Source of the DNA: Palsa-661 sp035535015
GTDB lineage: Bacteria > Actinomycetota > Acidimicrobiia > Acidimicrobiales > UBA8190
Assembly: GCA_035535015.1 (NCBI GenBank)
Contig: DATLQU010000062.1
Location: forward strand, 39,250-103,249
Direction: 5' to 3'
Length of the DNA: 64,000 bases
The first letter of the stretch is position 1. The number at the start of each line of letters is the position of its first letter. A program made the translations under genes and the position numbers. Of the stretch, positions 52,001-60,534 are shown in pieces. The notes below the pieces were generated by a model. It was not told the origin of the DNA, ran no database searches, and saw only the letters and a list, made by a program, of their open reading frames with translations.

Positions 52001-54331
52001 GTGACGAAGGACAAAAGCGGACGGGATCGCCGCGCGATTTGGGTCGCCGGCCTGGCCATCACCGGCATCGTGGTGGCCGTCGCCGCCGTCTCCGCCGTCT
52101 CGTCGTCTGGTCCGCCCGCCGCCTCGGTGTCCCGATCGACGTTTCACGGCCACGGTTCCATCGACGAGGCTTACGTTCTCGGTGCTCCTCCGCGCGCCCG
52201 GCTGACCCTGCTCAACGGGGCCGGTGCCCGGGTCGGATCCGGTCTGGTCGACAAGCTGGGAAGCCTCATCATCCGCAATCTCACCCCGGGATCAGGATTC
52301 CGCTTCGAGCAGAAAAGCGGTACGACGACCCGGGCCACCGCGCCTTTCACTGTCCTGTCCACCACCTCGCCGCCACCGGCCCCCTCCTTCTATTCGTCGC
52401 AACACCTCCATGCCGGGCTCAACTACGTTCGGATGCGCGACGGCGTCCTCATCGCCGCCACCGTCCGGCTACCGCCGGGGAAGACCCTGGCCGACGGTCC
52501 CTTTCCGACCGTCATCGAGTACTCCGGTTACGGCACCGCCGCGCCCCACAGCCTGATCAACGCCGAGGAGGGCTCGGCGCCCACGAACGACCCTTTGCTG
52601 CCCGACAGTTCCACCGTGGTCGGCGCCCTCATCGCCCCCCTCCTCGGCTTCGTCACCGTCAGCGTCCAGATGCGCGGCACTGGATGTTCGGGCGGAGCCT
52701 TCGACCTTCTCGGCTACCCCTCGGACTATGACGGTTACGACATCGTCCAGGCTGTCGGGTCCCAATCCTGGGCGTTGCACCACAAGGTCGGTCTGGTGGG
52801 CATCTCCTACTCAGGCCTCTCCCAGTTCGCCGTGGCCGGAACCGATCCCCCTGACCTGGCCGCCATCACCCCTCTGAGTCCGACCGACGATCTCTTCTCC
52901 ACCGGCTACCCGGGTGGTATCTACAACGACGGTTTCGCCAAGAGCTGGATCCAGCAACGCATCGTCGACGCCCAGGCGGCACCCCAGAGCGGTCAGCCCT
53001 GGGCGGCGGCCGAGATCGCCACCGGGGACAAGACCTGTTTGGCCAACCAACGCCTGCATCCGGAGGCAGAAAGCCTCGCCTCCCTGGTCGGCCCGGGCCT
53101 GGCCCGGACGCCGTCGCTGTTCGACCGACGGTCCCCGGCCGTCTGGGCCACCCACGTCAAGGTGCCCGTCTTCCTCGTCGGCTCCCTCGAGGACGAGCAG
53201 GTGGGACCCCAGTGGCCGGCGCTGATCACGGCACTGAAGGCGGACAAGAACGTCTTCGTCACCATGCTCAACGGCACCCACACCGACTCCCTCGGGCCCG
53301 ATACCGTCTCGCGGTGGCTCGAATTCCTCGACATCTACGTGGCCGGGCAGGTGCCGCGCCCCTCGTCGACACTGGCCCCGCTGGCTGCCGCCCTCTACAC
53401 CAGTCTCACCGGCGGAGCACCGGCCGCCCCCGTTCCCGCCCTCCGCTTTACGACCGAGCCGTCGGTTTCTGCGGCCAAGAAGGCTTACGCGGCCGGTGAT
53501 CCCCGGGTCCGGGTCCTCTTCGACAACGGCGGTGGTTCCCTCGGCCCCGGCGCCCTCCAGCCCGCTTTCACCGCCGGATTTTCCAGCTGGCCCCCGAGCG
53601 GAAACGTCACCCGGTTCGCCCTCGGCTCTGGCGGCACTCTCAGCCGCGCCCGCCCGCTGGCCTCGTCCACGGCCGCCTTCCGCCCCGACCCGTCGGTGCG
53701 TCCGGCCGACGACCTCCCCACGGGGAATGCCTGGGCCGCCCAACCGCCCTATGACTGGACACCGGTCCCGACGGCCAACGGTCTCGGCTTCGAGACCCCC
53801 GTCCTCACCAAGGACCTCACCATCGTCGGGCCCGCCAGCCTCGACCTGATGCTCAAGTCGACGGCCAAGGTCACAGACCTGCAGGTCACGGTGACCGAAG
53901 TCAGGCCGGTTCAGTCCGAGGAGCAGTACGTCACCTCCGGCTTCCTGCGCAGTTCCAACCGGACCCTCACGTCGGCCTCGACGGCGCTCGATCCCGTTCC
54001 CACCTACCTGCGTTCGGACAAGAGCAACCTGCCGGCAGGCCGTTTCACCCTTGTCCGCATCCCGGTGGACCCCATCGCCCATACCTTCCGGGCCGGCACC
54101 CGCCTTCGTATCGTCATCTCGGCACCGGGCGGCGACCGCCCGTCCTGGACCTTCCAGACGCCGGCCACCCACGGGTCGGTCACCGACACGATCGCTCTCG
54201 GGGGGAGCGCCGGTTCGTCCTTCGTCGTCAACGAGGTGGCTGGCGTCACTCCCACCTCCGCCCTGCCGGCCTGCGGGGCCTTGCGGGGCGAACCTTGCCG
54301 GGCCGACACCCCGCTGGCCAACCAGATCTGA
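52001..54331 (+). CDS. Secreted/anchored S15 family (CocE/NonD) hydrolase
   Basis: 776 aa. An N-terminal membrane anchor (WVAGLAITGIVVAVAAVSAV) and an Ig-like region precede the alpha/beta-hydrolase domain. Visible are MRDGVLIAATVRLP, TVIEYSGYG, and the nucleophile GISYSG. A C-terminal jelly-roll (VGPASLDLMLKSTAKVTDLQVTVTEVRP) completes the X-Pro dipeptidyl-peptidase/cocaine esterase layout. It probably acts outside the cell on peptides or esters. GTG 52001 follows GGGGGTGG. Confidence 0.85.
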   Translation: MTKDKSGRDRRAIWVAGLAITGIVVAVAAVSAVSSSGPPAASVSRSTFHGHGSIDEAYVLGAPPRARLTLLNGAGARVGSGLVDKLGSLIIRNLTPGSGFRFEQKSGTTTRATAPFTVLSTTSPPPAPSFYSSQHLHAGLNYVRMRDGVLIAATVRLPPGKTLADGPFPTVIEYSGYGTAAPHSLINAEEGSAPTNDPLLPDSSTVVGALIAPLLGFVTVSVQMRGTGCSGGAFDLLGYPSDYDGYDIVQAVGSQSWALHHKVGLVGISYSGLSQFAVAGTDPPDLAAITPLSPTDDLFSTGYPGGIYNDGFAKSWIQQRIVDAQAAPQSGQPWAAAEIATGDKTCLANQRLHPEAESLASLVGPGLARTPSLFDRRSPAVWATHVKVPVFLVGSLEDEQVGPQWPALITALKADKNVFVTMLNGTHTDSLGPDTVSRWLEFLDIYVAGQVPRPSSTLAPLAAALYTSLTGGAPAAPVPALRFTTEPSVSAAKKAYAAGDPRVRVLFDNGGGSLGPGALQPAFTAGFSSWPPSGNVTRFALGSGGTLSRARPLASSTAAFRPDPSVRPADDLPTGNAWAAQPPYDWTPVPTANGLGFETPVLTKDLTIVGPASLDLMLKSTAKVTDLQVTVTEVRPVQSEEQYVTSGFLRSSNRTLTSASTALDPVPTYLRSDKSNLPAGRFTLVRIPVDPIAHTFRAGTRLRIVISAPGGDRPSWTFQTPATHGSVTDTIALGGSAGSSFVVNEVAGVTPTSALPACGALRGEPCRADTPLANQI

Positions 54332-54413
54332 GACCTGAGTCTCTCGGTCGGGGCCGGCCCGAGCCCCCCTGCTCGCTGGTGGCCGGCCGTCCGCGACCAT
54401 ATGATGGCGCCCT

Positions 54414-54434
54414 GATCTGACGACCAGTCAGATC
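54414..54434. promoter_or_regulatory. Inverted repeat GATCTGAC-N5-GTCAGATC, candidate operator
   Basis: Perfect 8-bp arms with centre gacca, ending 23 nt before the ATG of the first acyl-CoA dehydrogenase in the operon. It shares TCTGAC-N5-GTCAGA with the site at 50921-50939. Confidence 0.6.
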
Positions 54435-54457
54435 CGCGTCGGTGGAGGGTCCCAGCC

Positions 54458-55639
54458 ATGGATTTCGAGTTCTCGCCTGAGCAGCTCGCCTTCGTGGAGG
54501 AGGTCGAGCGCTTCCTCGACGAGCACAACGATCCCGAGGTCTTCGACGTCACCCGGGAGAACATGGCCCAGATCGTCGACACCCCGGCCCGGCGGGCCTT
54601 CATGGCCCTGCTCGGAAAGCAGGGATGGCTGGGCATCACCTGGCCGAAGGAGTACGGGGGCCAGGAGGGCGACGGCGTCTACGAACACCTTTTGAACGAG
54701 GCGCTGGCCCGCCGCGGTGGTCCCCAGATCGGCAAGGGCGTCGGCATCGTGGGCAAGACGATCATCCGCCACGGATCGGAGAAGCTCAAGCAGGAGTTCC
54801 TGCCCAAGATCCTGCGCAACGAGGTGGAGTTCGCCGTCGGCTACTCCGAGCCCAACGCCGGATCGGACGCCGCCTCCATGCAGTTGAAGGCCACCCGCGA
54901 CGGCGACGGCTGGCGGCTGAACGGCCAGAAGACCTGGACCACCTCGGCCCACTTCGCCGAGTGGTACTGGGTCGGCGCCCGCACCGATCCCGAGGCGCCC
55001 AAGCACGCCGGCATCACCCTCTTCCTCGTCCCCCTCGACCAACCGGGTATCACCGTCAAAGCCATCTGGACCATGGGCGACGAACGGACCAACGAGGTCT
55101 ATCTCGACGACGTCTTCGTCCACGACGACTACGTGGTGGGGGAGCTGAACCACGGATTCCAGTACATCTCTGAAGCCCTCGACCTCGAACGCTTCACCAT
55201 GTTCACCTTTTCCCCCATCGCCCAGCGTCTCGACGTCCTCTGCGACTACGTGGCCCACGCCCAGCGCGACGGGAAGCCACTGCGCGACGACCCCGTCGTC
55301 CGCCAGCGCATCGCCCAGCTCGCCACCCAGGCCGAGGTGGCCCGGGTCCTCGGTCTCGCCTTCGTCAACAAGTCGTCCAAGGGCGGCGCCGCCCCCACGG
55401 CGGAGGCCTCGGCCTACAAGCTCTACGCCACCGAGCTCTCCAAGCGCCTGGCCTCGGCGTCGATGGACATCGGCGGCCCCGGGGCCCAGTTGCGGGTGAA
55501 GACGGCCGACGCCCCCATGGAGGGACGGTCGGAATCCACCTACCGCTACACCGTGATCGACACCATCGGCGGTGGCGCCTCGGAGATCCAGAAGAACATC
55601 ATCGCCCGTCGCAAGCTCGGTCTCCCCAAGAACTTCTGA
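54458..55639 (+). CDS. Acyl-CoA dehydrogenase, FadE29/ChsE2-like
   Basis: 393 aa. FSPEQLAFVEEVERFLDEH, GITWPKEYGG, VGYSEPNAGSDAASMQLKATRDGDGW, NGQKTWTTSAHFAEWYW and the end TIGGGASEIQKNIIARRKLGLP are as in the large subunit type of steroid-degradation ACADs. I infer pairing with the second ACAD at 57.9 kb to form an alpha2beta2 enzyme, as ChsE1-ChsE2. GGAGGG precedes the ATG. First gene of a five-gene unit. Confidence 0.88.
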   Translation: MDFEFSPEQLAFVEEVERFLDEHNDPEVFDVTRENMAQIVDTPARRAFMALLGKQGWLGITWPKEYGGQEGDGVYEHLLNEALARRGGPQIGKGVGIVGKTIIRHGSEKLKQEFLPKILRNEVEFAVGYSEPNAGSDAASMQLKATRDGDGWRLNGQKTWTTSAHFAEWYWVGARTDPEAPKHAGITLFLVPLDQPGITVKAIWTMGDERTNEVYLDDVFVHDDYVVGELNHGFQYISEALDLERFTMFTFSPIAQRLDVLCDYVAHAQRDGKPLRDDPVVRQRIAQLATQAEVARVLGLAFVNKSSKGGAAPTAEASAYKLYATELSKRLASASMDIGGPGAQLRVKTADAPMEGRSESTYRYTVIDTIGGGASEIQKNIIARRKLGLPKNF

Positions 55640-56826
55640 TGGCCCCCGACATCGCCGCCCCGGTGGCCGGACCCCTCGCCGGCGTCACCGTTCTCGACCT
55701 CTCCACCGTCGGTCCCGCGGCACGCGCCACCCGTCTGCTGGCCGACTACGGCGCCACCGTGGTCAAGGTCGGTGCCGTCCCCGGCCGCGGTCCGGCGGGC
55801 ACCACTCCACCGCCCTACGCCTACAGCGCCCAGCGCGCCATGCGCCGCGTCCAGCTCGACGTCCGCCACGCCGACGGACGCGACGCCTTCCTGGCCCTGG
55901 CGGCCACGGCCGACGTGGTGGTGGAGAGCTTCCGCCCCGGAGTCGTCGACCGTCTGGCCATCGGCTACGAGGCGCTGCGGGCGGTGAACCCCGGCATCAT
56001 CTACTGCTCGACCTCCGGATACGGCCAGACCGGACCCCGTTCCACCTGGGCCGGTCACGATCTCAATTACCTGGCCGTCTCCGGCTTCCTGGCCTCCTGC
56101 GGACCACGGGCCGACGGCGGACCACCGCTTCCCGGCGCCACCATCGCCGACGCCGCCGCCGGCGGCATGCACGCGGCGCTGGCCATCACGGCCGCCCTCT
56201 TCTCCCGGCGCCTCACCGGTGAGGGCACCTTCCTCGACGTCTCGGTGGCCGACGGGGCCCTCTGGCTCATGTCCCTGGCCGTCGACGAGCACCTGGCCAC
56301 CGGATCCGAACCGGGCCCGGGACACGACGTCCTCACCGGCCGCTACGCCTGTTACGACACCTACCGGGCCGCGGACGGCCGCTGGCTGGCGGTGGCCGCC
56401 ATCGAGGCCAAGTTCTTCGCCAATCTCTGCCGCGCTCTGGCTTGCGAGCAGTGGATCGACCGTCAGTACGACGACGACGCCCAGGAAGAACTCCGTGCGG
56501 CGATGGCCACCGCCTTTGCCGGTCGCGACCGCGATACCTGGGTGGCGCTGCTGTCCGGCGACGACACCTGCGTGGCACCGGTCCAGGCCGTCTCGGAGAT
56601 CGCCCACGATCCGCAGTTCCTCGACCGGGCCGCCGTCGTCGAGGCCAAGGACACCGACGGCCGCATCTTCTGCCAGGTCGGTGCCGTCCTGGCCGGCATG
56701 TCCCCCGTCCCCACCCCCGTCGTCGTCCGCCCCCCGGCTGTCACCGACACCGACGACCTCCTGGCGGCGGCGGGCCTCGACCCGACCCGAATCGCCGAGC
56801 TCCGACGCGAGGGGGTCCTGGCATGA
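55639..56826 (+). CDS. CaiB/BaiF family; alpha-methylacyl-CoA racemase-like
   Basis: 395 aa, class III CoA-transferase fold. The residues of alpha-methylacyl-CoA racemase are matched: His and Asp in AGHDLNYLAVSGF and ATIADAAAGGMHAA, and Glu in LAVAAIEAKFFANLC. Racemisation of 2-methylacyl-CoA would allow a stereospecific ACAD to act on branched chains; CoA transfer is the other option. Start ATG overlaps the previous stop (TGATG). Confidence 0.82.
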   Translation: MAPDIAAPVAGPLAGVTVLDLSTVGPAARATRLLADYGATVVKVGAVPGRGPAGTTPPPYAYSAQRAMRRVQLDVRHADGRDAFLALAATADVVVESFRPGVVDRLAIGYEALRAVNPGIIYCSTSGYGQTGPRSTWAGHDLNYLAVSGFLASCGPRADGGPPLPGATIADAAAGGMHAALAITAALFSRRLTGEGTFLDVSVADGALWLMSLAVDEHLATGSEPGPGHDVLTGRYACYDTYRAADGRWLAVAAIEAKFFANLCRALACEQWIDRQYDDDAQEELRAAMATAFAGRDRDTWVALLSGDDTCVAPVQAVSEIAHDPQFLDRAAVVEAKDTDGRIFCQVGAVLAGMSPVPTPVVVRPPAVTDTDDLLAAAGLDPTRIAELRREGVLA

Positions 56827-57371
56827 CGGCCCCGGCGGACACCGTCGCCGAGCTCCGCGCTCTCATCGGTGTCGCCCAGTACGAGGAGACGGGCGAGTTC
56901 CCCGTCGAGCGCGGCTACATCTGGACCACCCTCTCGTCGGTCGAGAACGGCAACCCCCTCTTCTGGGACGAGGATGTCGCCGACGCCGTCACCGGCGGCT
57001 TCATCGCCCCGCCCACCATGTTGTCGGTCTGGTTCCGCCCCCACCACTGGGCACCGGGCCGCTCCGCCCCGCACCTGCCACTCCAGATCCATTTCGACCT
57101 GAAGGAACGCCTGGGCCTGCCCGAGGCGGTCATGTCCGACAACACCATCATCTTCCACGACCCCGTCCGGCCCGGCGACATCCTCACCACCCGCCAAGTC
57201 CTCCGCTCGGTCTCCGACCAGAAGACCACCAAGCTCGGCACCGGGCGTTTCTGGGTCATCGACGTCGAGTACACCAACCAGTCCGGCGCCCTCGTGGGCG
57301 TGGAGTCCTACACGGGCTTCGGTTACCGACGCACGGCCGGCCCCGACTCCTCCCCCGAGGCCTCGGCATGA
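56823..57371 (+). CDS. FAS1-like MaoC hydratase half (hot-dog), non-catalytic partner type
   Basis: 182 aa. YEETGEFPVERGYIWTTLSSVENGNPLFWDE and the core FIAPPTMLSVWFRPHHW, then FHDPVRPGDILTTRQVLRSVSDQKT. It matches the N-terminal MaoC-like domain of ChsH2-type proteins and lacks the D-x4-H of hydratase 2. It overlaps both neighbours by ATGA. I infer a heteromeric enoyl-CoA hydratase with the next gene. Confidence 0.8.
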   Translation: MTAPADTVAELRALIGVAQYEETGEFPVERGYIWTTLSSVENGNPLFWDEDVADAVTGGFIAPPTMLSVWFRPHHWAPGRSAPHLPLQIHFDLKERLGLPEAVMSDNTIIFHDPVRPGDILTTRQVLRSVSDQKTTKLGTGRFWVIDVEYTNQSGALVGVESYTGFGYRRTAGPDSSPEASA

Positions 57372-57868
57372 GCGCCCCCGCCCCCGCCCCCGCCCCCGTG
57401 CTCCTGCTCTGCGAGGTGACCACGGGCGACCGCCTCCCCGAGCTGTCCTACGACGTCACCGCCACCACGGTCGTCCTCGGGGCCCTGGCCAGTCGGGACT
57501 GGCGGCCCATGCACCACGACAAAGACTTCGCCGTAGAGAGAAACGGCACTCGCGACATTTTCTTGAACACCCCCAATCAGGCGGCCTGGTTCGAACGCTT
57601 CCTGACCGACTGGACCGGTCCCCACGGTCGGCTGGGCCGCATGACCTTCCGTATGCTCGGTTCCGTCTTCCCCGGCGACACCATGCGCCTGTCCGGCGTC
57701 GTCACCGACGTCACCGTGGACGACATCGGGTGCGGCTGGATCGGGGTGGACGTCACCTTGTCGGTGGACGGCGACGTGAAGACGACCTGTGCGGCGCGCC
57801 TGGCCGTCCCGGTCGACGCCGACGACAACCCCTGGAGCCGCACCGGGACGCGGTGGCAGCCGTCATGA
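57368..57868 (+). CDS. MaoC-like enoyl-CoA hydratase (catalytic hot-dog half)
   Basis: 166 aa. The hydratase motif is ALASRDWRPMHHDKDFA, with the Asp and His spaced as in (R)-hydratases and ChsH1. MTFRMLGSVFPGDTMRLSGVV follows. The N-terminus has an Ala-Pro run (PAPAPAPAP). It is coupled to the partner by ATGA. Confidence 0.82.
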   Translation: MSAPAPAPAPVLLLCEVTTGDRLPELSYDVTATTVVLGALASRDWRPMHHDKDFAVERNGTRDIFLNTPNQAAWFERFLTDWTGPHGRLGRMTFRMLGSVFPGDTMRLSGVVTDVTVDDIGCGWIGVDVTLSVDGDVKTTCAARLAVPVDADDNPWSRTGTRWQPS

Positions 57869-57887
57869 CGGCGGAGAGGAGCTGACG

Positions 57888-59021
57888 GTGCTGGATCTCG
57901 ACTTCGATGCGGAGCAGGAGATGCTCCGGGACACCGTACGCGGGGTCTGCACCACCTACAGCCCCCTGTCCGTCGTCCGCCAGCTCGAGGACGACCCGGT
58001 CGGCTATCCCATCGAGCTCTGGAAGCAGCTGGGTACCCTCGACCTCATCGGCCTCCTGCTCCCCGAGGAACACGGAGGCGCCGGCATGTCGCTTCTCGAG
58101 GGCGTCGTCCTCTACGAGGAGCTCGGTCGTTCCCTCGCCCCGACCCCCCACTTCGTCAGCGCCGTCCTCTGTGGTGGCGCCCTGGCCCGGGCGGGCACCG
58201 CCGCCCAACGCGAGGCCTGGATGGAGCGGATCGTCACCGGTGAGGCCATCTTCACCCCGGCCTGGTTCGAGCCCGAGAACAGCTGTGGCCCCTCCGGTGT
58301 CCAGCTCCGGGCCCGGCCCGACGGCGACGGCTACCGGATCTCGGGCAGCAAACGTCATGTCGCCTTCGCCTCCTCGGCCGCCCGCTTCGTGCTCCTGGCC
58401 CGCACCGGCGACGCCCCCACCGACGTCGATCTCTTCCTTCTCGACCCGGCCTCCGACGGTGTCACCCTCAGCCAGCAGCACACCATCGGCTCCGACGCCC
58501 AGTACCGGCTGGATCTCACCGACGTCCGACTCACCGACGCCGATCGCATCGGGGACCCGGGATCGGGTTGGCAGACCTGGGACGCCGTCATGCACGACGG
58601 CTGCATCCTCCTCGGCGCCCAGGCCATGGGAGGGGCCCGTCACGCCCTCGACATCACCGTCCAGTACGCCAAGGACCGCTTCCAGTTCGACAAGCCCCTG
58701 GGTGCCTTTCAGGCGCTGGCCCACTACCTGGCCGATGCCTCGACCACCGTCGACGGTGGCACCACCCTGGTCCACGAAGCGGCCTGGGCCCGCTCCGCCG
58801 GTCGACCCGTGGAACGGCTGGCCCCCATGGCCAAGCTCTTCGCCGCCCAGACCTTCCGCGACGTCACGGCCATGGCCCAACAGATCTTCGGCGGCATCGG
58901 CTTCAGTGTCGAGTTCGACATCCAGCTCTACTTCCGCAGAGCCAAGCAGCTCCAGATCTCCTGGTGGGACACCCGCTACCTGGAGGAACTGGTGGCGGCG
59001 GCGGTGCTCGACCACCGCTAA
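57888..59021 (+). CDS. Acyl-CoA dehydrogenase, FadE28/ChsE1-like
   Basis: 377 aa. Start region FDAEQEMLRDTVRGVCTTYSP, then LLLPEEHGGAGMSLLEGVVLYEELGRSLAP. The acyl-site loop is FEPENSCGPSGVQLRA, unlike the usual SEPxxGSD. Later QQIFGGIGFSVEFDIQLYFRRAKQ, the FAD-binding end of FadE28-type subunits. The GTG has GGAGAGGAG upstream. It closes the operon and probably pairs with the ACAD at 54.5 kb. Confidence 0.86.
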   Translation: MLDLDFDAEQEMLRDTVRGVCTTYSPLSVVRQLEDDPVGYPIELWKQLGTLDLIGLLLPEEHGGAGMSLLEGVVLYEELGRSLAPTPHFVSAVLCGGALARAGTAAQREAWMERIVTGEAIFTPAWFEPENSCGPSGVQLRARPDGDGYRISGSKRHVAFASSAARFVLLARTGDAPTDVDLFLLDPASDGVTLSQQHTIGSDAQYRLDLTDVRLTDADRIGDPGSGWQTWDAVMHDGCILLGAQAMGGARHALDITVQYAKDRFQFDKPLGAFQALAHYLADASTTVDGGTTLVHEAAWARSAGRPVERLAPMAKLFAAQTFRDVTAMAQQIFGGIGFSVEFDIQLYFRRAKQLQISWWDTRYLEELVAAAVLDHR

Positions 59022-59218
59022 GGGCGTTCCGGCACCACCTGGTCGACGGACATCTCGAGCGACGACCACCACCCCGGGGCCAGTCGTGTCGGTCGGCCAT
59101 GCATTGGTCTCGAGGGCGACCCGATACAGCTCCTGGCGCGGTGTGCCGAAATCGGGCGCCCACAGATCGTGATGTACGACCCGGTTCGTCAGCGCGTCAC
59201 CGGCCGGCCCGCGCCGGC

Positions 59219-60007
59219 CTACCGGGCGTACTCGCGCCCGAGAGAGAAGCCGTCAAGGAAGACATCTGCCTCTTTGCTTCTCGAATAGCGCTCGGTCAGG
59301 GCCCGGAATCGGGGGGAGTGGTCGGGCACCACCAGATGGGCGAGCTCGTGCACGAGCACGGCGTCGAGCACCCACTGTGGCACCACCCTGAGCCGATCCG
59401 ATATCCGGATCTCTCCGCTCCCACACGAGCACGATCCCCATTGGCTGTTCTGGTTGGCCACCCACCGGATGGACGAGGGCCGCACACCGTCGAGATAGAG
59501 CTCGCCCATCACCTCTGCCCGGTCGGCCAGGTCCTTGTCGGAAGCGGCCAGGTGCGGCCGGTACCTGAGCACCCTTCGCACGAGGTCTTCCACCATCTCC
59601 GCCCGCGCGGCACGGGGCATGCTGGCGGGAAGCACCACCACCACCCGACCGTCGCGCCAGAACGCCCCGGCCGACTTCCGCCGTCGCGTACTCACCCGGA
59701 CCTCGACCTCGGGTATTTCGGGCCGGGAGATCTCGCCCTGCTCCTCGGCGCCGCCTGGGCGGGCCGATTCTGCTGTGGCGGCGCCGGCCGGTCGGATCGA
59801 CCGGACGGCGGCCTGCCCTCTCTTCTCCGGCTCCTTGTCGGACCCGGCTACCTCGTCGTCCAGAGGCAGCATCGGTTGTACGGGGGCCAAGAGCGCCCCG
59901 CCCCCTTCGTCGTGCATCGACACATCTTGGCGTGGGGCTGTGCCGCGCGGGTGGCTCTTCCCCGGACCACCATCCCCAACGCCCCGGCGCCGACCACGGA
60001 CCGTCAC
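59219..60007 (-). CDS. YgjP-like (DUF45) zinc metallopeptidase
   Basis: 262 aa. The first ~100 residues are low-complexity. The conserved part has EVRVSTRRRKSAGAFW, NQNSQWGSCSCGSGEIRIS, VVPQWVLDAVLVHELAHLVVPDHSPRF; HELAH with a later His forms the zinc site. Cytoplasmic, of unknown target. GTG 60007 overlaps the stop of the membrane protein gene (GTGA); ATG 59917 is another option. Confidence 0.78.
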   Translation of the reverse strand: MTVRGRRRGVGDGGPGKSHPRGTAPRQDVSMHDEGGGALLAPVQPMLPLDDEVAGSDKEPEKRGQAAVRSIRPAGAATAESARPGGAEEQGEISRPEIPEVEVRVSTRRRKSAGAFWRDGRVVVVLPASMPRAARAEMVEDLVRRVLRYRPHLAASDKDLADRAEVMGELYLDGVRPSSIRWVANQNSQWGSCSCGSGEIRISDRLRVVPQWVLDAVLVHELAHLVVPDHSPRFRALTERYSRSKEADVFLDGFSLGREYAR

Positions 60008-60417
60008 CAGTGTTTGCGCTTCCCGCTGGCGTTCAGGGCGCCCAGATACCGGTTGTAGGAGGCCAATTCCTCGTCCTCGTCCTCGTCCTCGCTCCCCGCC
60101 GTCGCCCCGGCCGCTTCGGACTCAGGGTGCGCCCCGGCCCCGGTGGTTCCGGCCCCGGGGGATTCAGCTTCCTTGGTTTCGGCCCGGTCCGGATCGACAA
60201 TCGGCTCCCCGCCGGGCTGATCGTGGATCAGCTTCCACCACAGGAAGACCGCGTAGCCGGCAAAGATGGGCCATTCGAAGGCGTAGGCCCAGCTCAGCGT
60301 GTTTCCCGACAGCGCTCTGGTGATCTGCCACCAACCGAGGGCCAGGCAACCGGGGACGACGACCGCTGCCGTCAGGTGGGTCAGAACGTTCCGGTCTGTG
60401 GGTGACCTGCCGCGCAC
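60004..60417 (-). CDS. Two-helix membrane protein of actinobacterial type
   Basis: 137 aa. Helix 1 LTAAVVVPGCLALGWWQITRAL, helix 2 AFEWPIFAGYAVFLWWKLIHD, then an acidic linker with D/E repeats and ending in SYNRYLGALNASGKRKHW. A similar architecture is found conserved in many actinobacteria with no settled function. A TAGCGT box lies 7 nt before GTG 60417, supporting that start within a longer open frame. Confidence 0.7.
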   Translation of the reverse strand: MRGRSPTDRNVLTHLTAAVVVPGCLALGWWQITRALSGNTLSWAYAFEWPIFAGYAVFLWWKLIHDQPGGEPIVDPDRAETKEAESPGAGTTGAGAHPESEAAGATAGSEDEDEDEELASYNRYLGALNASGKRKHW

Positions 60418-60424
60418 CTGACCA

Positions 60425-60430
60425 ACGCTA
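60425..60430 (-). promoter_or_regulatory. Likely -10 box for the membrane protein and YgjP genes
   Basis: TAGCGT on the minus strand, 7 nt before GTG 60417. Confidence 0.45.
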
Positions 60431-60534
60431 CCGACCGGCGCACCGCCCCCGGCTGCGGGACAGCGGTTTGGACATGACTGACCCGGCCACTCAGACTGGG
60501 CCGGGATGGAGCCGGACAACGACGCTGGACGACA

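Noticed and set aside
59018..59200. Minus-strand reading with HHDLWAPDFGTPRQELYRVAL and, one frame over, PGWWSSLEMSVDQVVPERP
   Set aside because: It could be a frameshifted gene remnant, but I do not recognise the family, no start is evident and the segment is short.
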